A DNA stretch of 64,000 nt from Amycolatopsis nivea (GCF_004522235.1 NZ_SDLT01000030.1:42173-106172); one strand, 5' to 3'. Shown: positions 33,106 to 41,815, numbered from the stretch's first letter. Notes: a model not told the origin generated them from the letters alone. Translations and numbers: made by a program.

Positions 33106-33864
33106 ATGGCGAAACGCTGGCTGGCGGCGGCATTGGCCGGTGTGCTGGTGCTGTCCGCGTGCTCCGGCCCGGACTCGAGTCAACCCCCGGAACAGGCGAA
33201 CCCCGCGCCGGGTGCCCAGAAACCGGGTCCGCCGCCAGGGCCGTACCCGTTCGGCACCGTGCAGCAGAAGGCTCCGGCGGTCCAGGACGGCAAGGTCCCG
33301 GTGATCCGCCGCATCCAGACCGACAAACCGTACGTCTTCATCACCATGGACGACGGCGCGGTGAAGGACCCGTCGGCGCAGGGCCTGATCCAGCAGTCCG
33401 GCGGACATCCGGTGCTGTTCCTGAACAACCGGTACGTGAAGGGCCACGAGGCGTACTTCAAGGCCATCCTCGACTCGACCGGCGCGGTGCTCGGCGACCA
33501 CACGGTCAACCACCCGAACCTCAAGGGCAAACCGCTCGAGTTCCAGAAAAAGGAAATCTGCGACGACGCGGACGACTTCCAGAAGTCGCTCGGCGTGCGC
33601 CCGACGCTGTTCCGCCCGCCGTTCGGCAACTTCGACCAGAACACGCTGAAGGCCGCCGCGATGTGCGGCATGCGCGCGAGCGTCCTGTGGACCGCCTCGG
33701 TCAACGACGGCGTCGTCCAGTTCCAGTCCGGCGACAAGCTCCGCCCGGGCGACATCGTGCTGATGCACTTCCGCAAGACGTTCAAGGAAGACTACGAAGC
33801 CTTCATCGCCCAGGCCAAGAAGGACGGCCTGACGCCGGTTCCACTGGCCGACTTCCTGGGCTGA
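33106..33864 (+). CDS. Polysaccharide deacetylase lipoprotein
   Basis: A 252-residue lipoprotein (lipobox LSAC, Cys19) with a Pro-rich linker, then a NodB-homology deacetylase domain. The metal and catalytic motifs are visible: ITMDDGA (catalytic Asp pair), HTVNH (metal His pair), RPPFGNFD and the late VLMHFRKT. It should remove acetyl groups from cell-wall glycans outside the membrane. A strong GGAAAGGAAG-like site precedes the start. Transcription stops at an unusually good hairpin shared with the CHAT gene. Confidence 0.9.
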   Translation: MAKRWLAAALAGVLVLSACSGPDSSQPPEQANPAPGAQKPGPPPGPYPFGTVQQKAPAVQDGKVPVIRRIQTDKPYVFITMDDGAVKDPSAQGLIQQSGGHPVLFLNNRYVKGHEAYFKAILDSTGAVLGDHTVNHPNLKGKPLEFQKKEICDDADDFQKSLGVRPTLFRPPFGNFDQNTLKAAAMCGMRASVLWTASVNDGVVQFQSGDKLRPGDIVLMHFRKTFKEDYEAFIAQAKKDGLTPVPLADFLG

Positions 33865-33870
33865 GCCCGT

Positions 33871-33916
33871 CTCGTGAGCGGCGATGCCGGTTAGAACCGG
33901 CGTAGCCGCTCACGAG
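33871..33916. terminator. Bidirectional terminator, deacetylase and CHAT genes
   Basis: Perfect 12-base outer arms CTCGTGAGCGGC (33871-33882) and GCCGCTCACGAG (33905-33916) enclose an inner GCCGGTT/AACCGGC stem. It begins six bases after the deacetylase stop and abuts the CHAT stop codon. Confidence 0.85.
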
Positions 33917-36505
33917 TCAGCCCGCTCCGAGGCACACGAACGGCCGCCGCATCGGGTCCACCGCGATCGCTTCGGCCAGTGCCAGCGCGGGTGACGTCCC
34001 CTCGGCGAGCCGCCGGTGCAGGTCCGCCATCGTGTCCGCCGCCGCTCGGTCGCCGACGCGCGCCACCGCGCCGATGACCGTCTTCGACCCGCTCGCCAGC
34101 AGCGTTCCGGCGAAGCCCAGTGCTTCCTCGCCTGGCCGGATGTGGCTCATCGCCAGCTCGCACGCGGCCAGCACCACGCGCTCCGGCGGGTTGACCAGCC
34201 GCGTCGTCTCGTGCGCGAACAGCGGGCCGTCGACCAGTTCGACGCGGGAGAACAGCGCGTTCGCCGGCTCGTGCGCGCCGTGCGCGACCAGGTGCGCCAA
34301 CCCAGTTCCGTCCAGCGCGGTCAGAACTGTGGCACTCGTCGCGGCGTCGCCCTCGACCAGCCGCGCGTCCGGGTACACCGAGCGCAGCTTGCTCACCTCG
34401 CCGACCGCGCCCGGCACGCCAGGACCGCCCGCGAGCAGCACCGGACCGTCCGCAGCCGGACGCTTCGCGGTGATCCACGCGGTCGCCGACGGTGCGATCG
34501 ACACCGGGTGCCCGCGCAGCGACGGCAACGCGCCCCACGGCATCGCGTACAGCTGGCCGATCGGGACGATCACCAGCTCGCGGTCGTCGAGAGTTTTGAC
34601 CAGCGAAGCGGAAATCAGCGCGTCGAGCTTCTCCGCCCGGCGGCGCGCGGACGCGGACACCGTCTCGGCCAGCATCGGCGGCAGATGGTCCGGCGCGAGC
34701 GCGTCGAGGTCGGCGTGCAGCTGGGTCGCGGTCTCCACGATGTCGTCCAGCGGACCCAGTTTGAGCAGCCGGAACGTCCCGCGGTCGACGACCACCGAGT
34801 ACAGCTGATTGTTGTAGGGCACCAAACTCACCAGCACGCGATCGCCCAGCGCGGCGACGACCTCGTCCGGCGTCGCGACCGGCCGCGGACGGCCCCACTG
34901 GCTCGTGTACCAGCCGAGCCTGGTCGCCTCGCGCTGCAGTTCGGCGTACCGCTGCTCCAGCGCCTTCACCGACTCGCCTTCCAGCCGGGTGCGCTGGATG
35001 GTGCGCTGGACGTGCCGCATCTCGTTGATGTGCTTGGCCAGCACGGGATCCTCGATCACCGGCAGCGGCTCGTACCGGTAAACCTGCGCCCGGGTGCGTT
35101 CGAGCCAGGCGAACATCCGGCGTGCGCCGGCCGCGTTCCGCCGCGCGCGCCGCAGCACGAGCCGCATCGCCAGCCTGCCGAGTTCCTCGCCGTGCACGGC
35201 CGTGCCGCACAACAGGTCGAGCCCGCCCATCCGGTCGCGGATCGTGCCGAGTTCGCGCAGTCCGGCGCGGGCCTGCGCGAGCGCGGCGCGCGGCCGGTCC
35301 TCGGCCACAGCCAGTTCCGCGCGGCACAACCGGAACAGCATCCGGTGGTCGACCGGCGACGTCGCACGCGGGGCGGGCACGTGCGTGAGGACGAGCGAGG
35401 CTTCGGCGATTTCCTTGCGGCGGATCAGCAATCGCACCGCGAAGAGCCGCGCGACCGCCGCTTCGTCCCGCAGTCCGAGCGCGGCCAGCCGTTCGGCGAT
35501 CGAGACGAGTTCGGCGGGCAACCGCGAGGTAGAGCGCCCTTCGCGGTCTGACAGGACCTGCTGCGCTTCCGCCCGGAACCGCGCCAGACCGGCGATCTCG
35601 GCCCACGTTCGATTGCCGCGACGGAGAAATCGGCGCCGCGCGTCCGACGCGGACTTTCGCGCCAACGCGAAATCGCCCTCCAGCAACGCGGCCGCGGCCC
35701 GTGCGACCTCGGCTTCCGCGATGTGCTGGCCGGATCCGTTGGCGCGCAACTCCGGCAGCGCCTCGTCGAGGTGCCTGCCCGCCTCGTCGGCGAGACCCGC
35801 GGTGAGCAGCGCGCGGGCCTGGTCGAGCCGGATCAGCGGGATCGAACCGGGCGATTCGGTGACGAGGATCCGCGCGGCTTGTTCGTAGCTGGACAGGGCT
35901 TGCGGGACGTCGCCGATGAGCTGCGCGTGGTCGCCGAGGTTTTGCCGGATCTTGCCTTCGAGCAGGGTGTGCCCGTTTTCGCGGGCGAAGCCGAGCGCGC
36001 GCTCCAGGTCGGCTTGCGCGGCGTTCGGATGGTTGAGCGCCATCTGCACGAGCGCGCGGTTCAAGAGCATGACGACCAGCGTCCGGCGGCTGTCGTCGAA
36101 CTCGGCCTCGATTCCGGGGATGACGGCGTCGTACACCGAAAGCGATTCGCTGAACCGGCCACCGCGCATCAGCACCACCGCGCGTTGGCCGGTGACCAGC
36201 AAACCGAGCTGGCGGGCGACCTTGCTCTCCGGGAGCTGGTCGCGAAGCTGCCGCGCGGTTTCGAGGTGCACGAGACCGGCGTCGGTGGAGGCGACCTCGG
36301 CTTCGGCCGCGCCGAGGCTCACCAGGACGCGGACCTGCAGTTCCCGGTGTTCAGGCAGCGGATCGGCGACGCGCGCCAGCCGCGTGAGCGCGCTGCGGAA
36401 CAACCGCACCGCGATGCCGGGCCGCTGGTCGGACGCGGCGGCCCGGCCGCGCGCGTACAGATCGGACGCCGCCGCGATCGTTCGATCATGGACGGGCGCG
36501 GACAC
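33917..36505 (-). CDS. CHAT domain (caspase-like) protease with TPR repeats
   Basis: An 862-residue cytoplasmic protein. Residues 1-480 are helical repeats of TPR type (for example YEQAARILVTE and AQADLERALGFARENG). The C-terminal third is a CHAT (caspase HetF-associated with TPRs) domain. The catalytic dyad is visible: His742 in HLVAHGAHEPANALFSRVEL and Cys782 in VVLAACELAMS. A protease cleaving a partner is the family expectation. It is third in an operon with an ECF sigma factor and a small beta-sandwich protein, which suggests signal-controlled proteolysis, perhaps of the middle protein. The start is ATG or alternative at 36505; the upstream gene ends 54 bases away. Confidence 0.88.
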   Translation of the reverse strand: MSAPVHDRTIAAASDLYARGRAAASDQRPGIAVRLFRSALTRLARVADPLPEHRELQVRVLVSLGAAEAEVASTDAGLVHLETARQLRDQLPESKVARQLGLLVTGQRAVVLMRGGRFSESLSVYDAVIPGIEAEFDDSRRTLVVMLLNRALVQMALNHPNAAQADLERALGFARENGHTLLEGKIRQNLGDHAQLIGDVPQALSSYEQAARILVTESPGSIPLIRLDQARALLTAGLADEAGRHLDEALPELRANGSGQHIAEAEVARAAAALLEGDFALARKSASDARRRFLRRGNRTWAEIAGLARFRAEAQQVLSDREGRSTSRLPAELVSIAERLAALGLRDEAAVARLFAVRLLIRRKEIAEASLVLTHVPAPRATSPVDHRMLFRLCRAELAVAEDRPRAALAQARAGLRELGTIRDRMGGLDLLCGTAVHGEELGRLAMRLVLRRARRNAAGARRMFAWLERTRAQVYRYEPLPVIEDPVLAKHINEMRHVQRTIQRTRLEGESVKALEQRYAELQREATRLGWYTSQWGRPRPVATPDEVVAALGDRVLVSLVPYNNQLYSVVVDRGTFRLLKLGPLDDIVETATQLHADLDALAPDHLPPMLAETVSASARRRAEKLDALISASLVKTLDDRELVIVPIGQLYAMPWGALPSLRGHPVSIAPSATAWITAKRPAADGPVLLAGGPGVPGAVGEVSKLRSVYPDARLVEGDAATSATVLTALDGTGLAHLVAHGAHEPANALFSRVELVDGPLFAHETTRLVNPPERVVLAACELAMSHIRPGEEALGFAGTLLASGSKTVIGAVARVGDRAAADTMADLHRRLAEGTSPALALAEAIAVDPMRRPFVCLGAG

Positions 36506-36558
36506 GGACTCTATGGGAGCACACCTCCGCCACTCTCCATAACGCCCGTCCGGGTTTC

Positions 36559-37044
36559 TCAGAGCACGACGGTCGGCGTGACGACGGTGCGGCGGTGCGG
36601 GCCCGCGCCGAGGTGCACGAGGATTTGCGTGGTTCCGCAGGGGACGCGTTCGAGCACGAACCGGCCGCCCTCGTCGGTCGCCGTCGCGAACGTGCCGTGA
36701 TCGGCGACCCGGACCTCCACGTCGTACTCGCCGGCGGGCGCGAGCCAGCCGTCGATCCGGTGCACCTTCCCGATTTTGGTCAGGTTGATCATCACGGTCA
36801 GGTCGCTGACGGTGAACGTGATGGTGCCGGTCGCCGTGCTGCGCACGCCGGCCAGTTCGTCAAGCCGTTCCCAGCGCGCGACCTCGACGTCGAGGTTCTC
36901 GAGCTCGAGCGCGAACTGGACCCGCTGCACCAGATCGTCCGGCGGCGGGTCGAGTTCGTCGAGGAACCGGCCGATGTCGGCCAGGATGGCCTCGTCGTCC
37001 GGAACCGCGTGGCCGTGTCCCGGCCTGCCGATGTTGTCGCTCAC
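36559..37044 (-). CDS. Small protein with a C-terminal regulatory beta-sandwich
   Basis: A 161-residue protein between an ECF sigma and a CHAT protease gene. The N-terminal 60 residues are acidic and helical (DDEAILADIGRFLDELDPPPDD, LVQRVQFALELENL). The rest resembles the carboxypeptidase regulatory-like beta-sandwich (GWLAPAGEYDVEVRV, TDEGGRFVLERVP, GTTQILVHL). The GTG start overlaps the sigma stop as GTGA, so the two are coupled. By context it may be an anti-sigma-like or adaptor protein, or the substrate of the protease; no transmembrane segment is seen. Function is inferred only from neighbours. Confidence 0.75.
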   Translation of the reverse strand: MSDNIGRPGHGHAVPDDEAILADIGRFLDELDPPPDDLVQRVQFALELENLDVEVARWERLDELAGVRSTATGTITFTVSDLTVMINLTKIGKVHRIDGWLAPAGEYDVEVRVADHGTFATATDEGGRFVLERVPCGTTQILVHLGAGPHRRTVVTPTVVL

Positions 37045-37646
37045 CGGGCACCCCCTTCTCCTGCGAGCAGATCGCGCATCGAGTCGAGGCAGCGGCCCCT
37101 GGTGGGCCCGACGCTGCCGCGCGGCATCTGCATAGCCTCGGCCACCGCCCGGTACTCGGCGCGGCCGGCGAGAACGGTCAGCCGCAGCAGCTCCTGGCAG
37201 CGTGCGGGCAGCCGGAGAAAGGCGCGCCAGACCCGGCGGTCCCGGTCGGCGCGGACGGCTTCCTCCTCAGGCGCGGGATGATCGCTTTCCAGCGTCGCGG
37301 CGACCTCGTCCGACAGCGGCACCGGCTGGGCGCGCCTGCCGTAAGGACGGGTCGCCTCCCGGCGAGTCGTGGTGATCAGCCAAGCAGCGAGTGCACGGGG
37401 GTCGCGCAGCTTCGCGAGCTGGCTGAACAGAGCGAGCCACACGGTCTGGACCACGTCCTCGGCCACTTGCCGGTCGAGCCCGTTGGCGCGCGCGACGTGC
37501 CACACGAGCGGCGTCAGCTCGTCGACGAGTTTCGCCATGGCGCGCCGATCGCCGCCCCGCGCCGCTTCCATGCACGCGGCGTGCAAGTCGGCGCCGGTCA
37601 AGCCTTCCCAGGGCGGGTCTACCTCGGTGGTGTGCACGTCGGTCAC
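37041..37646 (-). CDS. ECF-type RNA polymerase sigma factor
   Basis: A 201-residue sigma-70 of the ECF group. Region 2 is clear (LVWHVARANGLDRQVAEDVVQTVWLAL and LRDPRALAAWLITTTRREATR), and region 4 follows (RLPARCQELLRLTVLAG, YRAVAEAMQMPRGSVGPTRGRCLDSM). No classic membrane anti-sigma gene is next to it. Instead the operon continues with a beta-sandwich protein and a CHAT protease, a combination I recognise as recurrent in Pseudonocardiaceae. The GTG at 37646 has GAGG nine bases upstream; the frame is open a further 74 codons without family resemblance. Confidence 0.9.
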   Translation of the reverse strand: MTDVHTTEVDPPWEGLTGADLHAACMEAARGGDRRAMAKLVDELTPLVWHVARANGLDRQVAEDVVQTVWLALFSQLAKLRDPRALAAWLITTTRREATRPYGRRAQPVPLSDEVAATLESDHPAPEEEAVRADRDRRVWRAFLRLPARCQELLRLTVLAGRAEYRAVAEAMQMPRGSVGPTRGRCLDSMRDLLAGEGGAR

Positions 37647-39024
37647 CGTAGCTGCCTCACTCCGGAGGTGGGCCGACCTGGGCGAGCAAGCCTCCGGTCG
37701 TGTCGGCACGTCCGGGCCCGTCGCGGGTCGCCTCTCCGGTCGGGTACCGGATCGATCGTGAATGGTGCGCGCTCTTTCGGTGGTGCGGATGGTGTCGAGG
37801 GGCACGGTGTGTGCCCCGTGGGTGGGCTCTTGGTTGAGGAGCAAACAGCTGGCTCTGGGATACATCAATCTCTGACTTTTTCCGGGTGAGTTTTTTTCAC
37901 GAAGCCGATCGGGCGGCTGGTGGTGCGGTTTTGGTGCTGTTCGGTTGTGGGTTTGCGCAGGTCAAGCGGTACCCATTTCGGCGGGGTGCCGGGACACGAC
38001 CGGCCGGGCTCCCCCTCCAGCACGGCCGTGTCCCGACAGCTCCACCGGACCCGACGAGTCCCCCAACGACCCATCGCGCCCCGCCGGACCGGTTCGGACG
38101 GACGGATCCCTCCCCTGAATCCGCCCGTCCGCCCCAGCCCGGAAGCTGTTTCGTCAGTCCGGACGCGATCCCTCCCCTGGATCCGTCCGGTCCGTCTTGC
38201 CTGTCGATCGAGCGGATCCCTCCCCCGGATCCGCCCAGCCGATTCAGGCCAGCTCACCGGTTCGGTCCGGTCAGGCGGATTCCTCCCCGAACCCGTCTGA
38301 CCGGACCGAACCGCGAGCCGACCCCCAGCCGGACCAGCTCGCACGCCCGCCGACCTCGCGAACCCCTCCCCGAAGTCCGCTCAGCCGGACAGGCAAGCCA
38401 ATCCGTCAGTCCCACTCCAGCCCGTGGAGCCAGCCAGCCGGAGAAGTCCTCCCGGACCGTCCCGCCGCGCCAATCCGCCGGTCCCGCCGGACCGCGAACC
38501 CGCCAACCGGGCAATCCATCCGGACCTGTCCGGCCTCGCCAATCCGCCGGTCCCGCCCGAACCAACTCGCGCAACCCGCTAGCCGGACAGGCCCTCCCCG
38601 AACCCGTCTAACCGCGCCAGCTCGCGAGCCGGTTCGCTCAGAGCTGGTCGTTGCCGCTGGTCCGGTGGGCTCGGCGGCTGGTCGGGTCCCCTCCGAACCC
38701 GTCCGGCCGGGGCCGGGTCCCCCAGACCCGGGCCGAGCTGAACCGGACCGGCGGTGTGGCCAGTCCCTGTCGTCACGTGCGTCAGTCGCTTCGCACTCGC
38801 CGGCGACCTGCTCGCCCCCCTTGTGCCGAGCAGGTCGCCGGGCGCGTGCGTTCGTGCGGGTGCGCACCGGTCGGCGTGAGCTGTTCGCCTGCACCGACCG
38901 GTGCTTCCCGCCCCCAGGGGAGCCCGCTCCCCCTTTCGGGCTCCGCCAGAGGGGATTCCTCCCCGAACCCCTCCGGCCGACGACGTCCGGCAGCCCCCTC
39001 GGCTCCCGGGCGCCGCCCGTTTGG
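37647..39024. repeat. C-rich repetitive spacer without genes
   Basis: About 1.4 kb lacks a credible gene. From about 38,090 to 38,990 a degenerate unit recurs, roughly GGATTCCTCCCCGAACCCGTC followed by CCGG-rich sequence. Clear copies lie near 38106, 38167, 38215, 38277, 38363, 38588 and 38949, at irregular distances of 48-225 bases. Open frames here are Pro/Arg/Ser-rich and conflict on both strands. The part before 37,900 presumably holds the ECF sigma promoter. Confidence 0.6.
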
Positions 39025-39165
39025 CTACTTGGCAGTGCCGGTGTCGTCGAGCGGCTCGTGGTTGCCGTCCGGCTGCACTCCCCGGTTCGCCCCCGGCGCG
39101 GGGCTCGTCTTGACGGGCGGAACGGTGGTTCCCGGCTGCCGCTCGTCCTTCTGATCCGCAGGCAT
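39025..39165 (-). CDS. Small hydrophilic protein, 46 residues
   Basis: A 46-residue polar protein (start MPADQKDERQPGTTVPP, end PLDDTGTAK). It has a strong AAGGAAAGGGAGG ribosome site just before the ATG at 39165, the main reason for calling it. Its composition (Asp, Pro, Gly, Lys) predicts disorder. No family is recognised and the role is unknown. The frame also opens earlier (39225) but without a site. It could be a spurious call, but the ribosome site is unusually good for a repeat-rich spacer. Confidence 0.5.
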   Translation of the reverse strand: MPADQKDERQPGTTVPPVKTSPAPGANRGVQPDGNHEPLDDTGTAK

Positions 39166-39264
39166 GTGGCCCTCCCTTTCCTTGGTTCGCCCCATAGGAC
39201 GCATCCAGGGTGCGCCTAGATACACGGAGCGCCAAAGTTTTTGGGATTTTTGTGAACCTGCCGG

Positions 39265-40014
39265 TCAGGATGGCCGCCCCACCTCCCCCGGATGCCAACC
39301 GTCAGTGACGATCGGTAACCCCTCCGAGAGCGCGGCGGCCCAGGCGCGGTAACCGATCGGGCCAGGGTGGAAACGGTCAGCAGCGAACATTCCTGGACGG
39401 AGCAATCCCGGCGCCAACGGGATGTGCGTGACCCCGGGAAGCCGGGTCAGCCCTCGCGCCGCCTGGTCGAGCGCGACCGACCGTGCGCCCAGCAAGTCCC
39501 GGAGCGGCCAGGGCAAGGACGGGAAACTCGCCAGCGGGGGCACGCCCGCGAGAACGACCGGGACGTCGCCGACCCTTCGCCGCACCTCGACGATGATCGC
39601 CAGCAGATCCCGCCGGTACCGCGCGGCCGAGTGCAGCTCCAGGGTGTCGTTCACGCCGAGGACGACCACCACGACGTCCGCCTCCCGCACGCGCGGAACC
39701 AGCTCGTCGAGCACCACCCGCGCCGACGCGCCGGTGATGCCCAGCGCGTGCCACCGCACCTCCCGGTCCGGGTACGCGCCGGCGAGCCCCACCGCGAGCT
39801 GGCCGGTGAGCGCGTCGGCGTGGGTGAGCGCGCCGACGCCGTCCACCGTCGATTCGCCGATGACGGTGAGCCGCAACGGACGCCCGGTGCCGAGAGCGCC
39901 CTCGATCGGACCCGTGGCCCCGGGAAGCCGCGGAGTCGCCCGACGCACCCGCACCGCCTGTGCGACAAGCACGGGTGCCATCAGGAAGAGGAGGAACAGC
40001 CGAAGAACTGCCAT
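39265..40014 (-). CDS. SGNH/GDSL-type hydrolase
   Basis: A 249-residue SGNH hydrolase. A short N-terminal hydrophobic segment (3-20) suggests a membrane anchor or signal. Blocks of the family are visible: block I GESTVDGVG (Ser in a GEST variant of GDS), block II Gly in LGITGAS, block III GVNDT, and block V Asp/His in DRFHPGPIGY. It should be an esterase or acyl-hydrolase, probably acting outside the membrane. The ribosome site GGAGG almost touches the ATG. It is a single gene between two repeat-rich spacers. Confidence 0.88.
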   Translation of the reverse strand: MAVLRLFLLFLMAPVLVAQAVRVRRATPRLPGATGPIEGALGTGRPLRLTVIGESTVDGVGALTHADALTGQLAVGLAGAYPDREVRWHALGITGASARVVLDELVPRVREADVVVVVLGVNDTLELHSAARYRRDLLAIIVEVRRRVGDVPVVLAGVPPLASFPSLPWPLRDLLGARSVALDQAARGLTRLPGVTHIPLAPGLLRPGMFAADRFHPGPIGYRAWAAALSEGLPIVTDGWHPGEVGRPS

Positions 40015-40063
40015 GCCTCCGACAGTAACGAGGGGCTACGACAGATCCGGGTGCGCGAGGGGA

Positions 40064-40095
40064 GTTGTCCACAGGGGATGTGAGTTGTGGACAAC
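40064..40095. promoter_or_regulatory. Inverted pair of perfect DnaA boxes
   Basis: The arms GTTGTCCACA (40064-40073) and TGTGGACAAC (40086-40095) are perfect complements 12 bases apart. Each contains the actinobacterial DnaA-box consensus TTGTCCACA. No dnaA, dnaN or other origin gene is near, so this is more likely a titration or regulatory site than oriC. Confidence 0.6.
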
Positions 40096-40132
40096 CCTGG
40101 GGATAGTTTGGGGAAACCCTCCGCCAGCAGCG

Positions 40133-40532
40133 TGTCTGCAACTGCAGACAGAACCAACGGACACGGGGCGGCGAGGACTTCCGCTGGGGGCGGCAGGGGC
40201 GGTGGACGACCCTTCGCGGGCAGCAGGGCCGAGGACAAACCCGCCATGCACGGCAGCATCTGCGAGCGATTCCGCTACGACCGGCAGGGTGCGCAGGCAA
40301 TCCCGCTGCGAGTGGCAGGGTTCGCGGCCTCGCCACATAGGTCGGCATCCGCGAGCGATCCCACTGCGGGCGGCAGAGTCTGCAGGCAATCCCGTTGCAG
40401 GTGGCGGGCCGCCACACGTCAGCATCCGCGGACAACCTCGCCGCAAGTGGCAGGGCCGAGGGCAAAGCCACCACACCCGCCAACATCTGCGAGCGAGCCC
40501 GCCACAGGTGTCGGCAACTGCAGACAGTCCCG
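40133..40532. repeat. Degenerate array of about 31-base monomers
   Basis: From about 40,257 to 40,512, monomers of roughly 31 bases recur. A representative core is CTGCAGGCAATCCCGCTGC, followed by RRGTGGCAGGGT. Clearest copies begin near 40289, 40349 and 40390. The array is bounded by a 14-base direct repeat GCAACTGCAGACAG at 40138-40151 and 40514-40527. The left copy is part of a perfect palindrome (TGTCTGCA, AC, TGCAGACA, 40133-40150). No gene is credible here. Confidence 0.65.
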
Positions 40533-41162
40533 TCACTGCGCGATCGACACCGTCTTCCCCACCAGAGCGTCATCCTCAGCCGCGTCCAGCAAGAAGCGCG
40601 CCACGTTCGCTCGCGGGATCTGGAACCGCCTCCGCACATCCCGGCCCACTTCGCTGCGCACCTGCTCCCGGGCGGGTTTGTTCGTCAGCCTCGTCGGGCG
40701 CACGATCGTCCATCGCACGTCTGGGGCACCGTGCAGGATCGACTCCATTCGTTGCAGGTCGGCGTATCCGTTGCGCAACACCGCACCCAGCAGCGGCTTC
40801 ACCAGCAGCTTCGAGAACAGGCTGTCGCCGTCCCCGGGTAGGCCGGATGCGCTCACCACCACGAACCTCGTCTGGGAACCGTGCAGGGCGGTGACCACGG
40901 AGCGGGTGCCGTCGGAGTTGACGGTTGTCGGCTTGAGGTCTGCGGGGCCTAGGGCCAGGAGAACAGCGTCACGGCCGGTTACCGCGTCGGCCAGGCTGGG
41001 GTCGGTCAGGGAGTGAACCGCGACGTCCAATCGGGGGTGGGCGGGGACGGTCAACCGCGCGGGGTCGCGGACTACGGCGGTGACGTGCCATCCGCGGGCT
41101 AGCGCTTCCCGCACCGCCACGCCGCCGATTCGGCCGCTCGCGCCCAGGACGGTGATCTTCAT
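40533..41162 (-). CDS. NAD(P)-binding SDR-like (epimerase) protein
   Basis: A 209-residue atypical short-chain dehydrogenase with an N-terminal Rossmann motif (VLGASGRIGG, residues 4-13) and FVVVSASGLPGDG in the middle. No YxxxK catalytic pair is seen, as in NmrA/flavin-reductase-like members that bind NADPH as sensors or reductases. A GGAGG site precedes the start. It diverges from a TetR gene with a 22-base dyad in between, so it is the probable target of that repressor. Confidence 0.88.
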   Translation of the reverse strand: MKITVLGASGRIGGVAVREALARGWHVTAVVRDPARLTVPAHPRLDVAVHSLTDPSLADAVTGRDAVLLALGPADLKPTTVNSDGTRSVVTALHGSQTRFVVVSASGLPGDGDSLFSKLLVKPLLGAVLRNGYADLQRMESILHGAPDVRWTIVRPTRLTNKPAREQVRSEVGRDVRRRFQIPRANVARFLLDAAEDDALVGKTVSIAQ

Positions 41163-41191
41163 GAGAGGCCTCCAAGGAGGGGGTGAGTAAA

Positions 41192-41213
41192 CACTTACCG
41201 GCTAGGGTAAGTG
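41192..41213. promoter_or_regulatory. TetR operator between epimerase and regulator
   Basis: The arms CACTTACC and GGTAAGTG lie six bases apart, centred in the 89-base divergent spacer. A further partial symmetry flanks them (GTAAA on the left, AACAC on the right). Confidence 0.7.
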
Positions 41214-41251
41214 AACACCCACCACACTGAGAAGACCCTCAGGGAGCACGC

Positions 41252-41815
41252 ATGGGAAGCCGCGAGGAGATCGTCGCCGCGGCAGCGACGGTCATGCGGG
41301 AGCAGGGGTACGCGCACGCCACGACCAAGGCGATCGCGCAGGCCTCTGGCTACTCGGAAGCCTTGCTGTACAAGCACTTCCGCGACAAGACGGCGCTCTT
41401 CCTCGCGGTGCTGAAAGAGGAGTTGCCCGACCTGGTCGCCACGGCGGCGAGGCTCACCGAGCATCCGGAGAAGGCCGATCTCAGCGACAATCTCGCCGAG
41501 TTGACCACCACGGCACTGGCCTTCTACTGCGCGAGCTTCCCGATCTCCATCTCGATCTTCTCCTCGCGCGACCTGCTCCGCGCCCACCGGGACAGCCTCG
41601 AAAACGGTCCCGACCTGCCGATCCAGCACGTCGCCGGCTATCTCGCCGCCGAGGTCAGGCTGGGCAGACTGCGCGCTGATCTCGACGTCGAGGCCGCGGC
41701 CCGGCTGCTGCTCGGGGCTTGTTTCCAGGAGGCATTCCTCGCGTCCTTCGAGGAACGCCCGCCGCGGCCAGACCTCGCCCAGCGGCTCGCCGCGACCCTG
41801 GAGAAGCTCGGCTAG
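41252..41815 (+). CDS. TetR family repressor
   Basis: A 187-residue TetR regulator. Its helix-turn-helix is near residues 20-50 (AATVMREQGYAHATTKAIA, then YSEALLYKHFRDKTALFLAV). The C-terminal domain is typical for the AcrR group. A GGGAG site precedes the start. It diverges from the NAD(P)-binding protein gene, with a shared dyad operator. Its stop codon overlaps the stop of the convergent MarR gene within CTAG (41812-41815). Confidence 0.92.
   Translation: MGSREEIVAAAATVMREQGYAHATTKAIAQASGYSEALLYKHFRDKTALFLAVLKEELPDLVATAARLTEHPEKADLSDNLAELTTTALAFYCASFPISISIFSSRDLLRAHRDSLENGPDLPIQHVAGYLAAEVRLGRLRADLDVEAAARLLLGACFQEAFLASFEERPPRPDLAQRLAATLEKLG

Noticed and set aside
37872..38990. Long Pro/Arg-rich protein genes on either strand
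   Set aside because: The frames conflict on both strands, lack ribosome sites and reflect the C-rich repeat composition.
40064..40095. Chromosomal replication origin
   Set aside because: Only one pair of DnaA boxes is seen and there is no dnaA, dnaN, rpmH or AT-rich unwinding region in the window.
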